Part shown: piece by piece, positions 18,311 to 26,943 of the stretch
Numbering within the stretch: the stretch's first letter is position 1
Layout of the letters: each line of letters starts with the position of its first letter
From: Prevotella multiformis DSM 16608
GTDB lineage: Bacteria; Bacteroidota; Bacteroidia; Bacteroidales; Bacteroidaceae
Direction: 5' to 3'
Assembly: GCF_000191065.1 (NCBI RefSeq)
Contig: NZ_GL872283.1
Location: 922,999-986,998 of the forward strand
Length of the DNA: 64,000 nt
Notes under the pieces: model-generated
The model's input: the letters and a program-made list of their open reading frames with translations, nothing else
What the model was told of the DNA's origin: nothing
Database searches by the model: none
Program-made: the position numbers and the translations under genes

Positions 18311-18436
18311 TCAGAACTGTCTGACAATCCCCTCGAAGGAATAGGCTTCCCGGACTTCAAGCTGCCGGTCATCCTCCTGGTAGATGTTGTCGATGTCAAA
18401 CTCCTGCTCGTTGTGCATCTTAGGTTTACGTCTCAT
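18311..18436 (-). CDS. Small acidic 41-aa protein of unknown function
   Basis: A small ORF starting MRRKPKMHNEQEF and ending FEGIVRQF. After a short basic start it is rich in D, E, N, Q and Y. There is no membrane segment and no family I recognise. Support comes from its layout. A strong Shine-Dalgarno sequence (GGAGG) lies 8 nt before the ATG at 18436. A -7 box (TAATTTTG) and two leader hairpins lie upstream, and a terminator lies 21 nt downstream. In-frame ATGs at 18451 and 18418 are alternatives. The complete transcription unit argues against chance. Confidence 0.6.
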   Translation of the reverse strand: MRRKPKMHNEQEFDIDNIYQEDDRQLEVREAYSFEGIVRQF

Positions 18437-18454
18437 AGCTATGTCCTCCATAGA

Positions 18455-18515
18455 GCAGTCCCCTGCCGCAGGGACTGCCTTTGACTGTGAGTGATAGGGG
18501 GAGCGGCAGCCCCCT
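18455..18515 (-). promoter_or_regulatory. Structured 5' leader with two hairpins before the small ORF
   Basis: In the transcript of the small ORF, a 6-bp hairpin (AGGGGG / CCCCCT, 18496-18515) is followed by a strong one (GCAGTCCC / GGGACTGC, 18455-18478), ending a few nucleotides before the Shine-Dalgarno sequence. This could be an attenuator or translational control element, by inference. Confidence 0.5.
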
Positions 18516-18528
18516 GTGTCCTCGTTTA

Positions 18529-18536
18529 CAAAATTA
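18529..18536 (-). promoter_or_regulatory. -7 box for the small ORF
   Basis: TAATTTTG on the minus strand, ~93 nt before the ATG and just upstream of the leader hairpins. No clear -33 box. Confidence 0.45.
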
Positions 18537-18837
18537 CAAATAAGAAATGAGACTTTTGTCAATTTATCTGAAATATTCTGGCCGAAGTGTCGTTTTCCGT
18601 TCCGTATAGGTCGAATGTCCCTGCTGCATGACCAGAAGGACTCCTGAATCCATGCGGTTCCGTCTATGCGGCAGCTTCGGTCTTCTCTTTCCGCTGCATG
18701 GCGTATCTTTTCTTTCGGAAGGAGCGAAGGCACGGCCTGCCGTGGGAAAGCCTGGAGGCATTCCTTGAACGGCCGCACCGCAGATAAATAATATGCAGAA
18801 CCCGCCCTGTTTGCTTGCATATTATGAAAGAATATGA

Positions 18838-18845
18838 TAACTTTG
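18838..18845 (+). promoter_or_regulatory. -7 box for the NUDIX gene
   Basis: TAACTTTG lies 28 nt before the ATG at 18873, with CTTG 20 bp upstream of it. Its position rules out the more upstream in-frame ATG at 18834 as the start. Confidence 0.6.
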
Positions 18846-18872
18846 TGCCATCAGAAAAAGACGGTACGTGTT

Positions 18873-19463
18873 ATGGGACATGAAAAGATGCGTGACGAGC
18901 GGGAAATGAAATGGAAGACGCTCGCTTCGGTGCGGCTTGTCGACCGGCCATGGCTGAAGGCAAGACGCGATACGGTTCAACTGCCCGGCGGCAGGGTCTA
19001 TGACGAGTATTATGTGCTTTCCTATCCGGCATGGATCAATGTCATTGCGGAGACGGAAGAGGGACAGATCGTCTTGGAGCGTCAGTACAGGTACGGACTC
19101 GGTGTCGTCTCGACGGAGATCTGCGCAGGGGTGGTAGAAGCGGGGGAGACACCGTTGCAGGCCGCCCGGCGCGAACTGGAAGAAGAAACCGGTTATACGG
19201 GCGGCAGATGGGAAGAAATCATGACGATAGCTCCTAATCCCGGGATGATGGACAACCTCTGTCACTGCTTCCACGCCTGTGGCGTGAAGAAGACGGGCAG
19301 CCAGCACCTTGATGAGACGGAAGATATCGAAGTCTTCCTGCGGTCCAAGGAGGAAGTGAAGCGGATGCTGGTGCAGGGCGACTTCATCCAGGCGCTGATG
19401 GCAGCTCCTTTGTGGAAATACTTTTCCTCCATTGCGGACACGACACGAAAGGGTGGGATATGA
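18873..19463 (+). CDS. NUDIX hydrolase (ADP-ribose pyrophosphatase-like)
   Basis: Hydrolyses nucleoside diphosphates linked to another moiety. The substrate could be ADP-ribose by resemblance, but this is not certain. The NUDIX box (AGETPLQAARRELEEETGY) lies near residue 105. Upstream is the typical VIAETEEGQIVLERQYRYG segment of ADP-ribose-type enzymes. The ATG at 18873 is chosen because a promoter box occupies the region just upstream; ATGs at 18888 and 18906 are also possible. The stop overlaps the next gene's ATG (ATGA). Confidence 0.9.
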   Translation: MGHEKMRDEREMKWKTLASVRLVDRPWLKARRDTVQLPGGRVYDEYYVLSYPAWINVIAETEEGQIVLERQYRYGLGVVSTEICAGVVEAGETPLQAARRELEEETGYTGGRWEEIMTIAPNPGMMDNLCHCFHACGVKKTGSQHLDETEDIEVFLRSKEEVKRMLVQGDFIQALMAAPLWKYFSSIADTTRKGGI

Positions 19464-19702
19464 TAACAAAAGACAGCATAGAGGAAGCCTACTGCTTCTT
19501 CCATCAGAAATATCAGGTGTATGCCTTCTCGCACAGTGAACGGCAGAAGGACGATATAGAGTACGCCGTCAGTTCGTATGTGGATTCGATGAATCCGGAA
19601 CTTTATGCGAAGCTGGCAGCAGGGAAGAAGGACTTTCTGCTGACGCATCCGAGGTTTGCGGAAGACATGAAGGAGGCTTTGGAAAAGCTCACCTTGGAGT
19701 GA
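19460..19702 (+). CDS. Conserved hypothetical protein, 80 aa
   Basis: Small soluble helical protein starting MITKDSIEEAYCFFHQKY, with no membrane segment or motif I recognise. It is translationally coupled to the NUDIX gene by a 4-nt ATGA overlap, which supports a real gene and a shared transcript. Its 3' end overlaps the convergent DUF4230 gene by 14 nt. Confidence 0.72.
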   Translation: MITKDSIEEAYCFFHQKYQVYAFSHSERQKDDIEYAVSSYVDSMNPELYAKLAAGKKDFLLTHPRFAEDMKEALEKLTLE

Positions 19703-20369
19703 TACCCACCCTCACGTGCTTGTAGCCCATGGCCTTCAGGAACTGTGTGAACTGCTGGCGGGCATTCGCCTCCGCTGTCTTTATGTTCTCTGGGGTCATG
19801 CAGCGTGCGAGCATCATCCGGTAGGCGCGGTTGTAGAGTTGCTCACGGTCAGCGGCCGTCCATTTCCCTTTCTCGAAGAAAGAGCGTGATCTGGCTTCAT
19901 CGATGAAATCGGTGTCGAGCAGTTCTATGGAGGGGAGCTGGGCCACGACGACACTGTCGTCTTCTATGCGGATCCAGTGCGGCTTCGCCTTATGGAGGTC
20001 GATGCCTAAGCGGACCGTTCCATAGTAGATGCGGACAAGTTCTGAGTCTGAAAAGAAGCCGCGGCTCACAGTGTCGAGCAGCTCTTCGTCATTGATGGAC
20101 AGGAACTCCCACTGTCCGATATCCTGTATCTGCTGTATCTGTGTCGGCGTAATGTCGATGCGCTGGTCGACTGCGACATCTACCTTGTTGGATGAGTTCA
20201 GCCACAGGAAAAGTCCGATTGCGAGACAGACAAGGGCAAGGAGTATCAGCAGTCGGTTTTTGTAGAGGAACAGGATCGCATGGAAAATCCGGTGTCTGCC
20301 GTGCCTGTCATCCGTCTGCACAGGTCTGGCGATGGTGTTGTCTGGTGTTTCGTGCTTCATCATCATCAT
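19689..20369 (-). CDS. DUF4230 protein, membrane-anchored
   Basis: 226 aa with one membrane helix near residues 33-55 (LLILLALVCLAIGLFLWL) and an extracytoplasmic domain of the DUF4230 type. Its C-terminus (QFLKAMGYKHVRVGI) is close to that of the next gene upstream (IFTAMGYKDSEITISF), so the two look like a duplicated pair. The start region has four consecutive ATG codons overlapping the upstream stop, and the true start is one of these. Function unknown. Confidence 0.85.
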   Translation of the reverse strand: MMMMKHETPDNTIARPVQTDDRHGRHRIFHAILFLYKNRLLILLALVCLAIGLFLWLNSSNKVDVAVDQRIDITPTQIQQIQDIGQWEFLSINDEELLDTVSRGFFSDSELVRIYYGTVRLGIDLHKAKPHWIRIEDDSVVVAQLPSIELLDTDFIDEARSRSFFEKGKWTAADREQLYNRAYRMMLARCMTPENIKTAEANARQQFTQFLKAMGYKHVRVGITPR

Positions 20370-21034
20370 CCTTTTTCGTTTACTTTAATCAGTTGCTTCA
20401 GGTCGCTGATCGTGAATCTCTTCCGGAAGGATATGGTTATTTCCGAATCCTTGTATCCCATTGCGGTGAAGATCGGAACGAGCTGGCGGGCGGCACTTGC
20501 CTGCACCTGTTCGATGATGCCCATCTGCGGGACGGCATCGATGATCTGCTTTCTCCCTTGTGCTTCGTAACTTGTCAGTTCTGCATCTGAAAAGTTCCGT
20601 CTGGTCAGGGCGACATACTGTCTTACGTCCTTGTGCTCGATTTTCGTTGAGGTCAGAGTGATTTTCGGGTCGGGCAGGGTGATGACGAGCTGTCTCCCGT
20701 TTCTGCGTATGTTCTTTCCGCTGAATCCTGATAGATCTATGTATGCCTTGAGCGTCGCATCCATGGGAATCGCAATGCGTCTTTCTCCCAATGGGAGATC
20801 TATGCTGAAGTCGCGTTTCATGAATGTACCGGACACTTTCATCTCGTCATCGTGTGTGATGATCTTGTGGACATGATACTCTGTGGTGTAAAGGCGGGAG
20901 CATTGCTGCACCTGCGTTACCAGCATGGGGATGGTGTCTACGCCCTTGGGGACCGTCTCTTCTGCTTTCTCCCTGTCCGTGCAGGATGCCGTCAATATCA
21001 GAAGGAGCGATAAGAGGGTGATTATCTGCTTCAT
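20366..21034 (-). CDS. DUF4230 lipoprotein
   Basis: Starts MKQIITLLSLLLILTASC; the cysteine after LTAS is a typical lipobox, so it should be a lipoprotein. The DUF4230 domain follows (VQQCSRLYTTEYHVHKII ... FTAMGYKDSEITISF). The ATG at 21034 is preferred over one nine codons upstream because it begins the signal peptide. It is coupled to the second DUF4230 gene by overlap. Role unknown; the paired lipoprotein and membrane-anchored forms may interact. Confidence 0.85.
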   Translation of the reverse strand: MKQIITLLSLLLILTASCTDREKAEETVPKGVDTIPMLVTQVQQCSRLYTTEYHVHKIITHDDEMKVSGTFMKRDFSIDLPLGERRIAIPMDATLKAYIDLSGFSGKNIRRNGRQLVITLPDPKITLTSTKIEHKDVRQYVALTRRNFSDAELTSYEAQGRKQIIDAVPQMGIIEQVQASAARQLVPIFTAMGYKDSEITISFRKRFTISDLKQLIKVNEKG

Positions 21035-21158
21035 ATCTTGCATAATAAATGGACATTGCAAATTTACATAAATTTTGCGGAAACAACTGCCAGTCCGCCG
21101 AAGAAAAATGGGTCTTCAGGAAATTGGAGTGATGAGGTCTGGCTCGGGCGTTGATGGC

Positions 21159-21230
21159 TTAGATGAAATATTCTACATTATAGTTTAGATGAAATACTCT
21201 ACATTATAGTTTAGATGAAATATCCCACAG
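21159..21230. repeat. 26-bp tandem repeat, about 2.7 copies
   Basis: Units start TTAGATGAAATA at 21159, 21185 and 21211. The first two differ at a single base (TTCTACATTATAGT versus CTCTACATTATAGT), and the third decays after ~13 bp. AT-rich. Confidence 0.85.
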
Positions 21231-21630
21231 AGGCAGGGAGTGAAGGAGGCAAAGACCCTATAACGGAGGCACCGCCGTTGCGTGGAGCAACGGAATTTAT
21301 CCGAGCGTTTTATCCGAGCATTTGCCTGTGAAAGTGAAGAATGGCGTTTCTCCTGAAAATAAAAAGCCCTCCGTACGCCACCTCTCTGTCGCTCTTTTGT
21401 GCCGTCGGCACCTCCATGATATTTTTCCCTCTGCTTTCTCCGCTCCTCCGTGTGCCTTATTATGTGGCAGGCTTACTTTATCACTCCCTGTTTCGGAAGA
21501 ACAAGAAAAATGTTCCCTCCTTATGGAAACCGTCTTCTTGCTACCTGACATCTGTCGGAGACACCTTCGTCCAGTCCCTCCGGTTATCCTGCCGGATGCC
21601 TTATAGTTCCTTTCTTTTTGCGGTTTTTGT

Positions 21631-21661
21631 TTTGTGATTTCATTTTTTTACCCTATCTTTG
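21631..21661 (+). promoter_or_regulatory. Promoter of the TsaC-like/ClC genes
   Basis: TTTG at 21631-21634, a 19-bp spacer, and TATCTTTG at 21654-21661: a full match to the Bacteroidota -33/-7 consensus, 43 nt before the ATG. Confidence 0.8.
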
Positions 21662-21704
21662 CGTCTGCTTATCATGGCTTGTACAGAATTAGTAATTACC
21701 GGAG

Positions 21705-22274
21705 ATGAAACAGGAAGACGACATCAGGAAAGCGATTGAGGTGATGAGAAAAGGTGGAATTATTCTTTATCCGACAGACACTGTGTGGGGAATAGGTTGC
21801 GACGCCACCAATGCAGAGGCTGTCGCAAAGGTATATGCCTTAAAGCGAAGGGATGATTCCAAGGCGCTTATCTGTCTGGTAGACTCGGATGACCGCCTGC
21901 AACGGTATGTGCGCAATGTGCCCGATGTAGCCTGGCAGCTCATCGATGCCGTGGAGAGGCCGACGACACTGATTCTCGACGGTGCTGTGAACCTTGCCGG
22001 CAACCTGATTGCGGAAGACGGGTCTATCGGGATACGCATTACAAAAGAGCCTTTCTCCCATGAACTTTGCTATCGCTTCCAGAAAGCTGTCGTAAGCACA
22101 TCTGCGAACATCAGTGGTGAGCCGGCTGCACAGAACTACTGTGACATCTCACAGGAGATTCTCGACGGGGTAGACTATATCTGTGAGTCGAGACGGCAGG
22201 AGCACAAGCCCCACGTTCCTTCAAGTATCGTGAAGCTGGGGATTGACGGGCAGGTGAAAATCATAAGGAAATAA
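21705..22274 (+). CDS. L-threonylcarbamoyladenylate synthase (TsaC/YrdC family)
   Basis: Makes threonylcarbamoyl-AMP for the t6A37 modification of ANN-decoding tRNAs. The YrdC fold is recognised by GGIILYPTDTVWGIGCDA near residue 17, an ALKRRDDSKAL segment with the KR..K nucleotide site, and STSANISGEPA near 130. At 189 aa it is the short, single-domain form without a Sua5 C-terminal domain. It lies 12 nt before the ClC gene and probably shares its transcript. Confidence 0.93.
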   Translation: MKQEDDIRKAIEVMRKGGIILYPTDTVWGIGCDATNAEAVAKVYALKRRDDSKALICLVDSDDRLQRYVRNVPDVAWQLIDAVERPTTLILDGAVNLAGNLIAEDGSIGIRITKEPFSHELCYRFQKAVVSTSANISGEPAAQNYCDISQEILDGVDYICESRRQEHKPHVPSSIVKLGIDGQVKIIRK

Positions 22275-22286
22275 TCGAACGGTTAG

Positions 22287-24083
22287 ATGGAGGTATCTGA
22301 TAAACTGGGGATCGTCTCTCAATTTGATACTTGGCGCAAGAAGCACGTATCCGACCGTGAGCTGGTTCTGGTACTTGCGTTCGCCGTAGGTTTCCTTGCC
22401 TCACTGGCAGCCTACGTCCTTCATTTTATCATCCATCTGATCGAAGAACTGGTGACCTCCGGCTTCCAGGTGAAGACCATCAACTGGCTGTATCTTATCT
22501 ATCCGGTCGTAGGAATCTGGCTGACAAGCCTGTTCGTGAAGTACATTGTAAGGGACAATATCTCCCATGGCATCACCCGTGTGCTCTATGCCATCTCAAC
22601 GAAACAGTCGCGTCTGAAACCGCACAACACATGGTCGTCCATCGTTGCTTCCGCCATAACCATCGGCTTCGGAGGATCGGTAGGGGCGGAGGCTCCGATC
22701 GTTCTGACGGGTTCGGCCATCGGCAGCAACCTCGGGCGGATCTTCCATCTGGACAACCGTACGCTCATGCTTCTTGTAGGCTGCGGGGCCACGGCTGCCG
22801 TGTCGGGCATCTTCAAGGCGCCGATTGCGGGACTGGTATTTACCCTTGAGGTACTGATGGTAGACCTGACCATGGCCTCGCTCCTTCCCATTCTCATCGC
22901 CTCCGTTACGGCAACGTGCTTCTCCTATTTCTTTACGGGCGGGGCTGCGATGTACCGTTTTCAGATGGATTATCTTTGGGGACTCGACCGTGTCCCTCCG
23001 ACAATCCTGCTGGGCATCGCCTGCGGATTCCTCTCCCTCTATTTCATGCGTATGATGTCGTGGTGTGAGAATGGATACGGGAAGCTGTCCTCGCGTCCTT
23101 ACCTGAAACTCCTCGTCGGAGGGCTGGTGCTCTCCCCGCTGATCTTTCTCTTTCCGTCTCTTTACGGTGAGGGATACAGCAGCCTCGGACTGTTCATTGA
23201 AGGAAAGACCGAAGCCGACTGGATGCAGGTGATGAGCGGTTCCATGTTCGCAGGACAGACAAAGCTCCTCGTCCTATATGTCGGACTTGTGATGATGACG
23301 AAAGTCTTTGCGACCAGTGCGACGAACGGGGCCGGAGGATGCGGCGGAACCTTCGCCCCGGCTCTGTTCATCGGCGGGTTCGGGGGATTCTTCTTTGCGC
23401 GCCTGTGGAACATGCAGCAGCTGGGAGTCTATATACCTGAAAAGAACTTCACGCTTTATGGCATGGCAGCCGTCATGGCGGCCGTCATGCATGCGCCGTT
23501 GACAGGCATTTTCCTCATCGCCGAACTGACCGGAGGATACCAGCTTTTCATTCCGCTGATCATCGTGACAATCAGCTCTTACCTCACGATCAACATCTTC
23601 GAGCATCACAGCATCTACGCCGTACGCCTGGCGAAACAGGGGAAACTTCTCACACATCATACTGACAGATCCATCCTCACGCTGATGAGCATGGACAAGA
23701 TCATCGACCGCGATTTCACATCGGTACATCCTGACATGGAGATGGGGCAGCTCGTACATGCACTCAGTGCGAGCCGTAACGATTACATCCCGGTACTGAA
23801 TGACAGTGGCAACCTTCTCGGCGAGATAGACATCAATCAACTCCGTTATATCATTTTCCGGACGGAACTTTATCATCGTTTCCATGTAAGTCAGCTGATG
23901 ACACCTCCTGCCGCCACGCTTGGCGTGAACGACCCGATGGAAGACGTGATGAAGACCTTTGACCGTACCGGGGCACAGAACCTGCCGGTCGTGAGCGTAG
24001 ACGGACAACTGATAGGATATATCTCCAGAACGCATCTGTATAGTATGTACCGCCAGCTGGTGGCTGACTTCAGTGCGGAATAA
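22287..24083 (+). CDS. ClC family chloride channel/transporter with two CBS domains
   Basis: Membrane anion channel or Cl-/H+ antiporter. The first ~450 residues hold many hydrophobic helices with ClC selectivity motifs: GSVGAEAPIV in place of the usual GREGP (the gating glutamate is kept) and GGCGGTFAPALF (GxFxP). The C-terminal part has two CBS repeats (FTSVHPDMEMGQLVHAL and MTPPAATLGVNDPMEDVM), a regulatory nucleotide-binding module. The 598-aa length fits bacterial ClC-CBS proteins. Whether it is a channel or an exchanger cannot be told. Confidence 0.93.
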   Translation: MEVSDKLGIVSQFDTWRKKHVSDRELVLVLAFAVGFLASLAAYVLHFIIHLIEELVTSGFQVKTINWLYLIYPVVGIWLTSLFVKYIVRDNISHGITRVLYAISTKQSRLKPHNTWSSIVASAITIGFGGSVGAEAPIVLTGSAIGSNLGRIFHLDNRTLMLLVGCGATAAVSGIFKAPIAGLVFTLEVLMVDLTMASLLPILIASVTATCFSYFFTGGAAMYRFQMDYLWGLDRVPPTILLGIACGFLSLYFMRMMSWCENGYGKLSSRPYLKLLVGGLVLSPLIFLFPSLYGEGYSSLGLFIEGKTEADWMQVMSGSMFAGQTKLLVLYVGLVMMTKVFATSATNGAGGCGGTFAPALFIGGFGGFFFARLWNMQQLGVYIPEKNFTLYGMAAVMAAVMHAPLTGIFLIAELTGGYQLFIPLIIVTISSYLTINIFEHHSIYAVRLAKQGKLLTHHTDRSILTLMSMDKIIDRDFTSVHPDMEMGQLVHALSASRNDYIPVLNDSGNLLGEIDINQLRYIIFRTELYHRFHVSQLMTPPAATLGVNDPMEDVMKTFDRTGAQNLPVVSVDGQLIGYISRTHLYSMYRQLVADFSAE

Positions 24084-24174
24084 TTCCTGACTACTGTCGA
24101 TGCCGTCTCCGGTCTGTCCTCCCCATTGGAAGAAGCGGGTACGGTGTTCTCAATGATTTAAATCCTCAAAGACA

Positions 24175-25188
24175 ATGAAAAAAGAAGATATACGGATTGT
24201 GTTCATGGGCACTCCAGAGTTTGCCGTGGAGTCTCTGAAGGCATTGGTGGAGAACGGATACAATGTCGTAGCCGTTGTCACACAGCCGGATAAGCCCGTC
24301 GGCCGCCATCAGGACACGTTGCAGCCATCTGCCGTAAAGCGGTATGCCGTAGAATGCGGACTGCCTGTCCTCCAGCCCGTGAAGATGAAGGATCCGGTCT
24401 TCATGGAGCAGCTGCGGGCTTATAAGGCTGATTTACAGGTGGTGGTAGCTTTTCGGATGCTGCCGGAAGCCGTGTGGGCTATGCCCCGGTTCGGTACGTT
24501 TAATGTGCATGCCGCTTTGCTTCCACAATATCGCGGGGCCGCCCCGATCAACTGGGCGGTCATCAACGGAGAGACGGAAACCGGCGTGACGACTTTCTTC
24601 CTTGACAAGGATATTGATACCGGGAGGATCATTCTCCAGAAGCCCTTCCCTATACCTGATACGGCTGATGTAGAATATGTCTACGACGGTCTGATGTATT
24701 TAGGGGCGGAGGCTGCCATGGAGACCGTCGACCTCATTGCATCCAGACTGCCGGAAAAAGCCTTGGGAGAAGCAGGATTCCGCCATATCCTCGACGGAGT
24801 CAGCAGACCGCAGCCATGTGCAGGGATTGATCTTCATCCTGCCCCCAAGATATTCAAGGAGACCTGTGAAATATGCTGGCAGCAGCCTTCCAAGAAGATC
24901 TATGACTTCATACGCGGGCTCAGTCCGTATCCCGGTGCATGGAGTGTGCTCCATGCCGTTGAGGGAGAAGAGGGAAAGGCGATTCCCATTAAGATTTTCA
25001 AGACTGCCGGGACGGACCGGAAGAGCCTTGCACCCGGCGGCATGCTCATCGTTGAAAGGAACCGTCTTTATGTCAGTACGGCAGACCGTCTCCTCGAACT
25101 TCTCGATGTACAGCTGGCGGGAAAGCGACGGATGGATGTAAAGGCTTTCCTTAACGGCTTTAAGGATATTGACGGATACAGGTTCTGA
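24175..25188 (+). CDS. fmt: Methionyl-tRNA formyltransferase
   Basis: Formylates initiator Met-tRNA with 10-formyl-THF. The N-terminus is RIVFMGTPEFAVESLKAL. The catalytic region is FNVHAALLPQYRGAAPINWA with N and H, then DKDIDTG with the aspartate. A C-terminal beta-barrel (KKIYDFIRGLSPYPGAW) binds tRNA. The 337-aa length is somewhat long but normal for the phylum. It is the last gene before a 1.8-kb repeat-rich gap. Confidence 0.97.
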   Translation: MKKEDIRIVFMGTPEFAVESLKALVENGYNVVAVVTQPDKPVGRHQDTLQPSAVKRYAVECGLPVLQPVKMKDPVFMEQLRAYKADLQVVVAFRMLPEAVWAMPRFGTFNVHAALLPQYRGAAPINWAVINGETETGVTTFFLDKDIDTGRIILQKPFPIPDTADVEYVYDGLMYLGAEAAMETVDLIASRLPEKALGEAGFRHILDGVSRPQPCAGIDLHPAPKIFKETCEICWQQPSKKIYDFIRGLSPYPGAWSVLHAVEGEEGKAIPIKIFKTAGTDRKSLAPGGMLIVERNRLYVSTADRLLELLDVQLAGKRRMDVKAFLNGFKDIDGYRF

Positions 25189-25195
25189 CTTTCTT

Positions 25196-25222
25196 CCCGG
25201 CGCAGCCCTTGTCCGAGCCGGG
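25196..25222 (+). terminator. Possible terminator after fmt
   Basis: Hairpin CCCGGC / GCCGGG with a 15-nt loop starts 8 nt past the fmt stop. The T-rich run follows only after ~12 nt (CCGTTTTCTT), so this is weak. Confidence 0.45.
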
Positions 25223-25545
25223 ATTCCGAACCGTTTTCTTGCCGTCTGCCTTTCACTTTATACATATCGGTTCTTCCGTCAAATGGGCAGACAGGTGTTG
25301 TGTAACTGCATGGGGGATCGGAAAAGCCCTGCTGACTTCAAAGGGACGGTTCTGACTGCCAGCAGGCTGTAGATGCCGATTTTCCTTGTCAGCGAGTCTT
25401 GCAGAGGTTTCCGTATAGCTTTGGCATGAAATGGTGCTGGATAGCCGGATCCAGACAGCCCCTTTCCCAATACCTGTATTCATGCCCTCCGATAAGACGT
25501 AAATCGCCCATGTGCGGTTTCGTTTAAGAAGATAATTCCGTTTTG

Positions 25546-26144
25546 GGTTCTTCTGTTAAATGCGTAGATTGGAAGGATAAAGGCTTATGCACTTGCATGG
25601 TATGACTGTCCAGAATCAGATGGTTTTACAAAAAGGAAGGTAAACTACAAAGAAAAATGCAGGAAAGGAAAATTGATGCGATGCCTGTCCATCGGCCTGT
25701 CTTTCCGTCTTCTACAGACAACCCCATCCCTATATCACCGGTGTCTGTAAACTGTTTTCATGCAACCAAAGCCGAAACAGGCTCTTCTGACTTCTGAAAG
25801 ATGCCTGATCGACTTGCAATCGATGCTCTTTCAGCGTGTTACCAACGCCCTTTTGAAGTCCAATCAGGCACCTTTTACGAACGGTTTAATAACCATTTGA
25901 TTGACTGCTGATTACCAACTTGCTTTCTACACGTGTCTTTTTTATTTGCAGATGATTCGTTTGAAATTATATAATGGTTTTTCAATATCTCATCTTTGTT
26001 TCCGACATATTAAATTGGAAAGTTTTTTATCAGGAGATGATGACAGAATAGCCAGTTGACTGTCTTGGCTGTTTTTTTAATGAATAACTTCGGTTCTTCT
26101 GTTAAAGCTATGCGAAAAAGCATCCGCGCATTTAACGGAAGAAC
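25546..26144. mobile_element. MITE-like 599-bp element, copy X
   Basis: The left end GGTTCTTCTGTTAAATGCG and the right end, read inward on the other strand, GTTCTTCCGTTAAATGCG form terminal inverted repeats. No transposase ORF lies inside. The whole element recurs in opposite orientation at 33340-33945. Near the right end a second end-copy (26092-26107) makes a ~50-bp palindrome with the terminus. CGTTTTG before the left end and CGTTTTT after the right end may be a decayed target duplication. The likely nature is a non-autonomous transposable element. Confidence 0.72.
25790..25876 (-). repeat. Internal repeat module, copy in element X
   Basis: On the minus strand it begins AAAAGGTGCCTGATTGGACT and ends CAGGCATCTTTCAGAAG, matching element Y (33614-33702) and a stand-alone copy at 51978-52061. 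It contains an inverted pair CCTGATTG/CAATCAGG (CGATCAGG here). Confidence 0.7.
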
Positions 26145-26206
26145 TCGTTTTTTTGGGGAGGGAGTGTATAAACTCGTCCCCAGCTGAAGACGGTCGTCAT
26201 TTGTAG

Positions 26207-26255
26207 AGAACAACCGCTGCCAAAGAGTTGATTACTCGATGACAGCGGTTGTTCT
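26207..26255. repeat. 13-bp inverted repeat
   Basis: AGAACAACCGCTG (26207-26219) pairs perfectly with CAGCGGTTGTTCT (26243-26255) over a 23-nt loop. It is isolated in the non-coding gap, and no T-tract follows. Confidence 0.6.
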
Positions 26256-26360
26256 GATGTTTACGAGGGCTTGAAACGGTCAATAGGGAAGGAGGTTTTT
26301 CTGCCCCCGAGTTTTGATACACCTTCCTGGATGAATAATTCCTGCCGCCATGATGTCTCC

Positions 26361-26510
26361 CCGGCAGCAGGCCTGTCCCATTCCTGCGACATGTTATGAT
26401 CGTGCGGGTCGTCAACACGATAGGTGTTTGCCGGCAGCTCCACACGTGATGGGCAACCGACACGGCTGCTTGGAGCGGAAAGCCGCACCTGCTCCTGTCA
26501 CTGTCCAACA
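26361..26510 (+). repeat. Dispersed intergenic repeat, copy B
   Basis: Contains CCGGCAGCAG, then CGTGCGGGTCGTCAACACG, AGGTGTTTGCCGGCAGC and GTGATGGGCAACCGACACGG, aligning with copies A, C and D. It ends in CTCCTGTCACTGTCC, like copy C (CTCCCTGTCACGGTC). Confidence 0.6.
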
Positions 26511-26943
26511 TGACAAGCTGCTGATGAAGGACTTGCACAGGAAAGGCGCACCGGACAGCACAGGCGTTTGCAGGGCTCGCATTCTTATAAATAAATTATG
26601 GTGGCATTTGGCGAGTATTACAAGTCTCTACCTTCATTCCTATCCATTCAGTTAACGAAAGAGCCTTATAATAGACAAGCGTCGTGCCTCTATATAATAA
26701 TAGGTGGAACATAGTGCCCCCCTCCGGTCTGGCAAAGATAATCCCCACGTTTCATTCTATTCGAAGCATACGGCGGTCTGACAGTTTGAACAGTCTTCGC
26801 AGTACTTCCATCAGATTTCATCAAGCCAATCCCGCACACCTCGTTTTTTTCATCTGTTTTGATAACATATTGTTCTTTAACGCTTGCTTTATGTCATTAT
26901 TGCTCACAATAGGGGGTGTTGTGCACATTTTTCCTCAAAAACA

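Larger units (their letters stand above)
21035..21704. other. Intergenic region with 26-bp tandem repeat
   Basis: Divergent region between the DUF4230 pair and the TsaC-like gene. It holds a 26-bp tandem repeat (21159-21230) and the TsaC-like promoter (21631-21661). An open frame at 21341-21637 gives a low-complexity S/P/L-rich product with no start signals, which I do not accept as a gene. Confidence 0.5.

Noticed and set aside
17890..18399. 169-aa minus-strand open frame overlapping the small ORF
   Set aside because: It crosses the small ORF's terminator hairpin and has R/G/P-rich composition; the 41-aa ORF in another frame has far better signals.
21341..21637. 98-aa plus-strand open frame
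   Set aside because: Serine/proline/leucine-rich product, no Shine-Dalgarno, and it runs into the promoter of the next gene.
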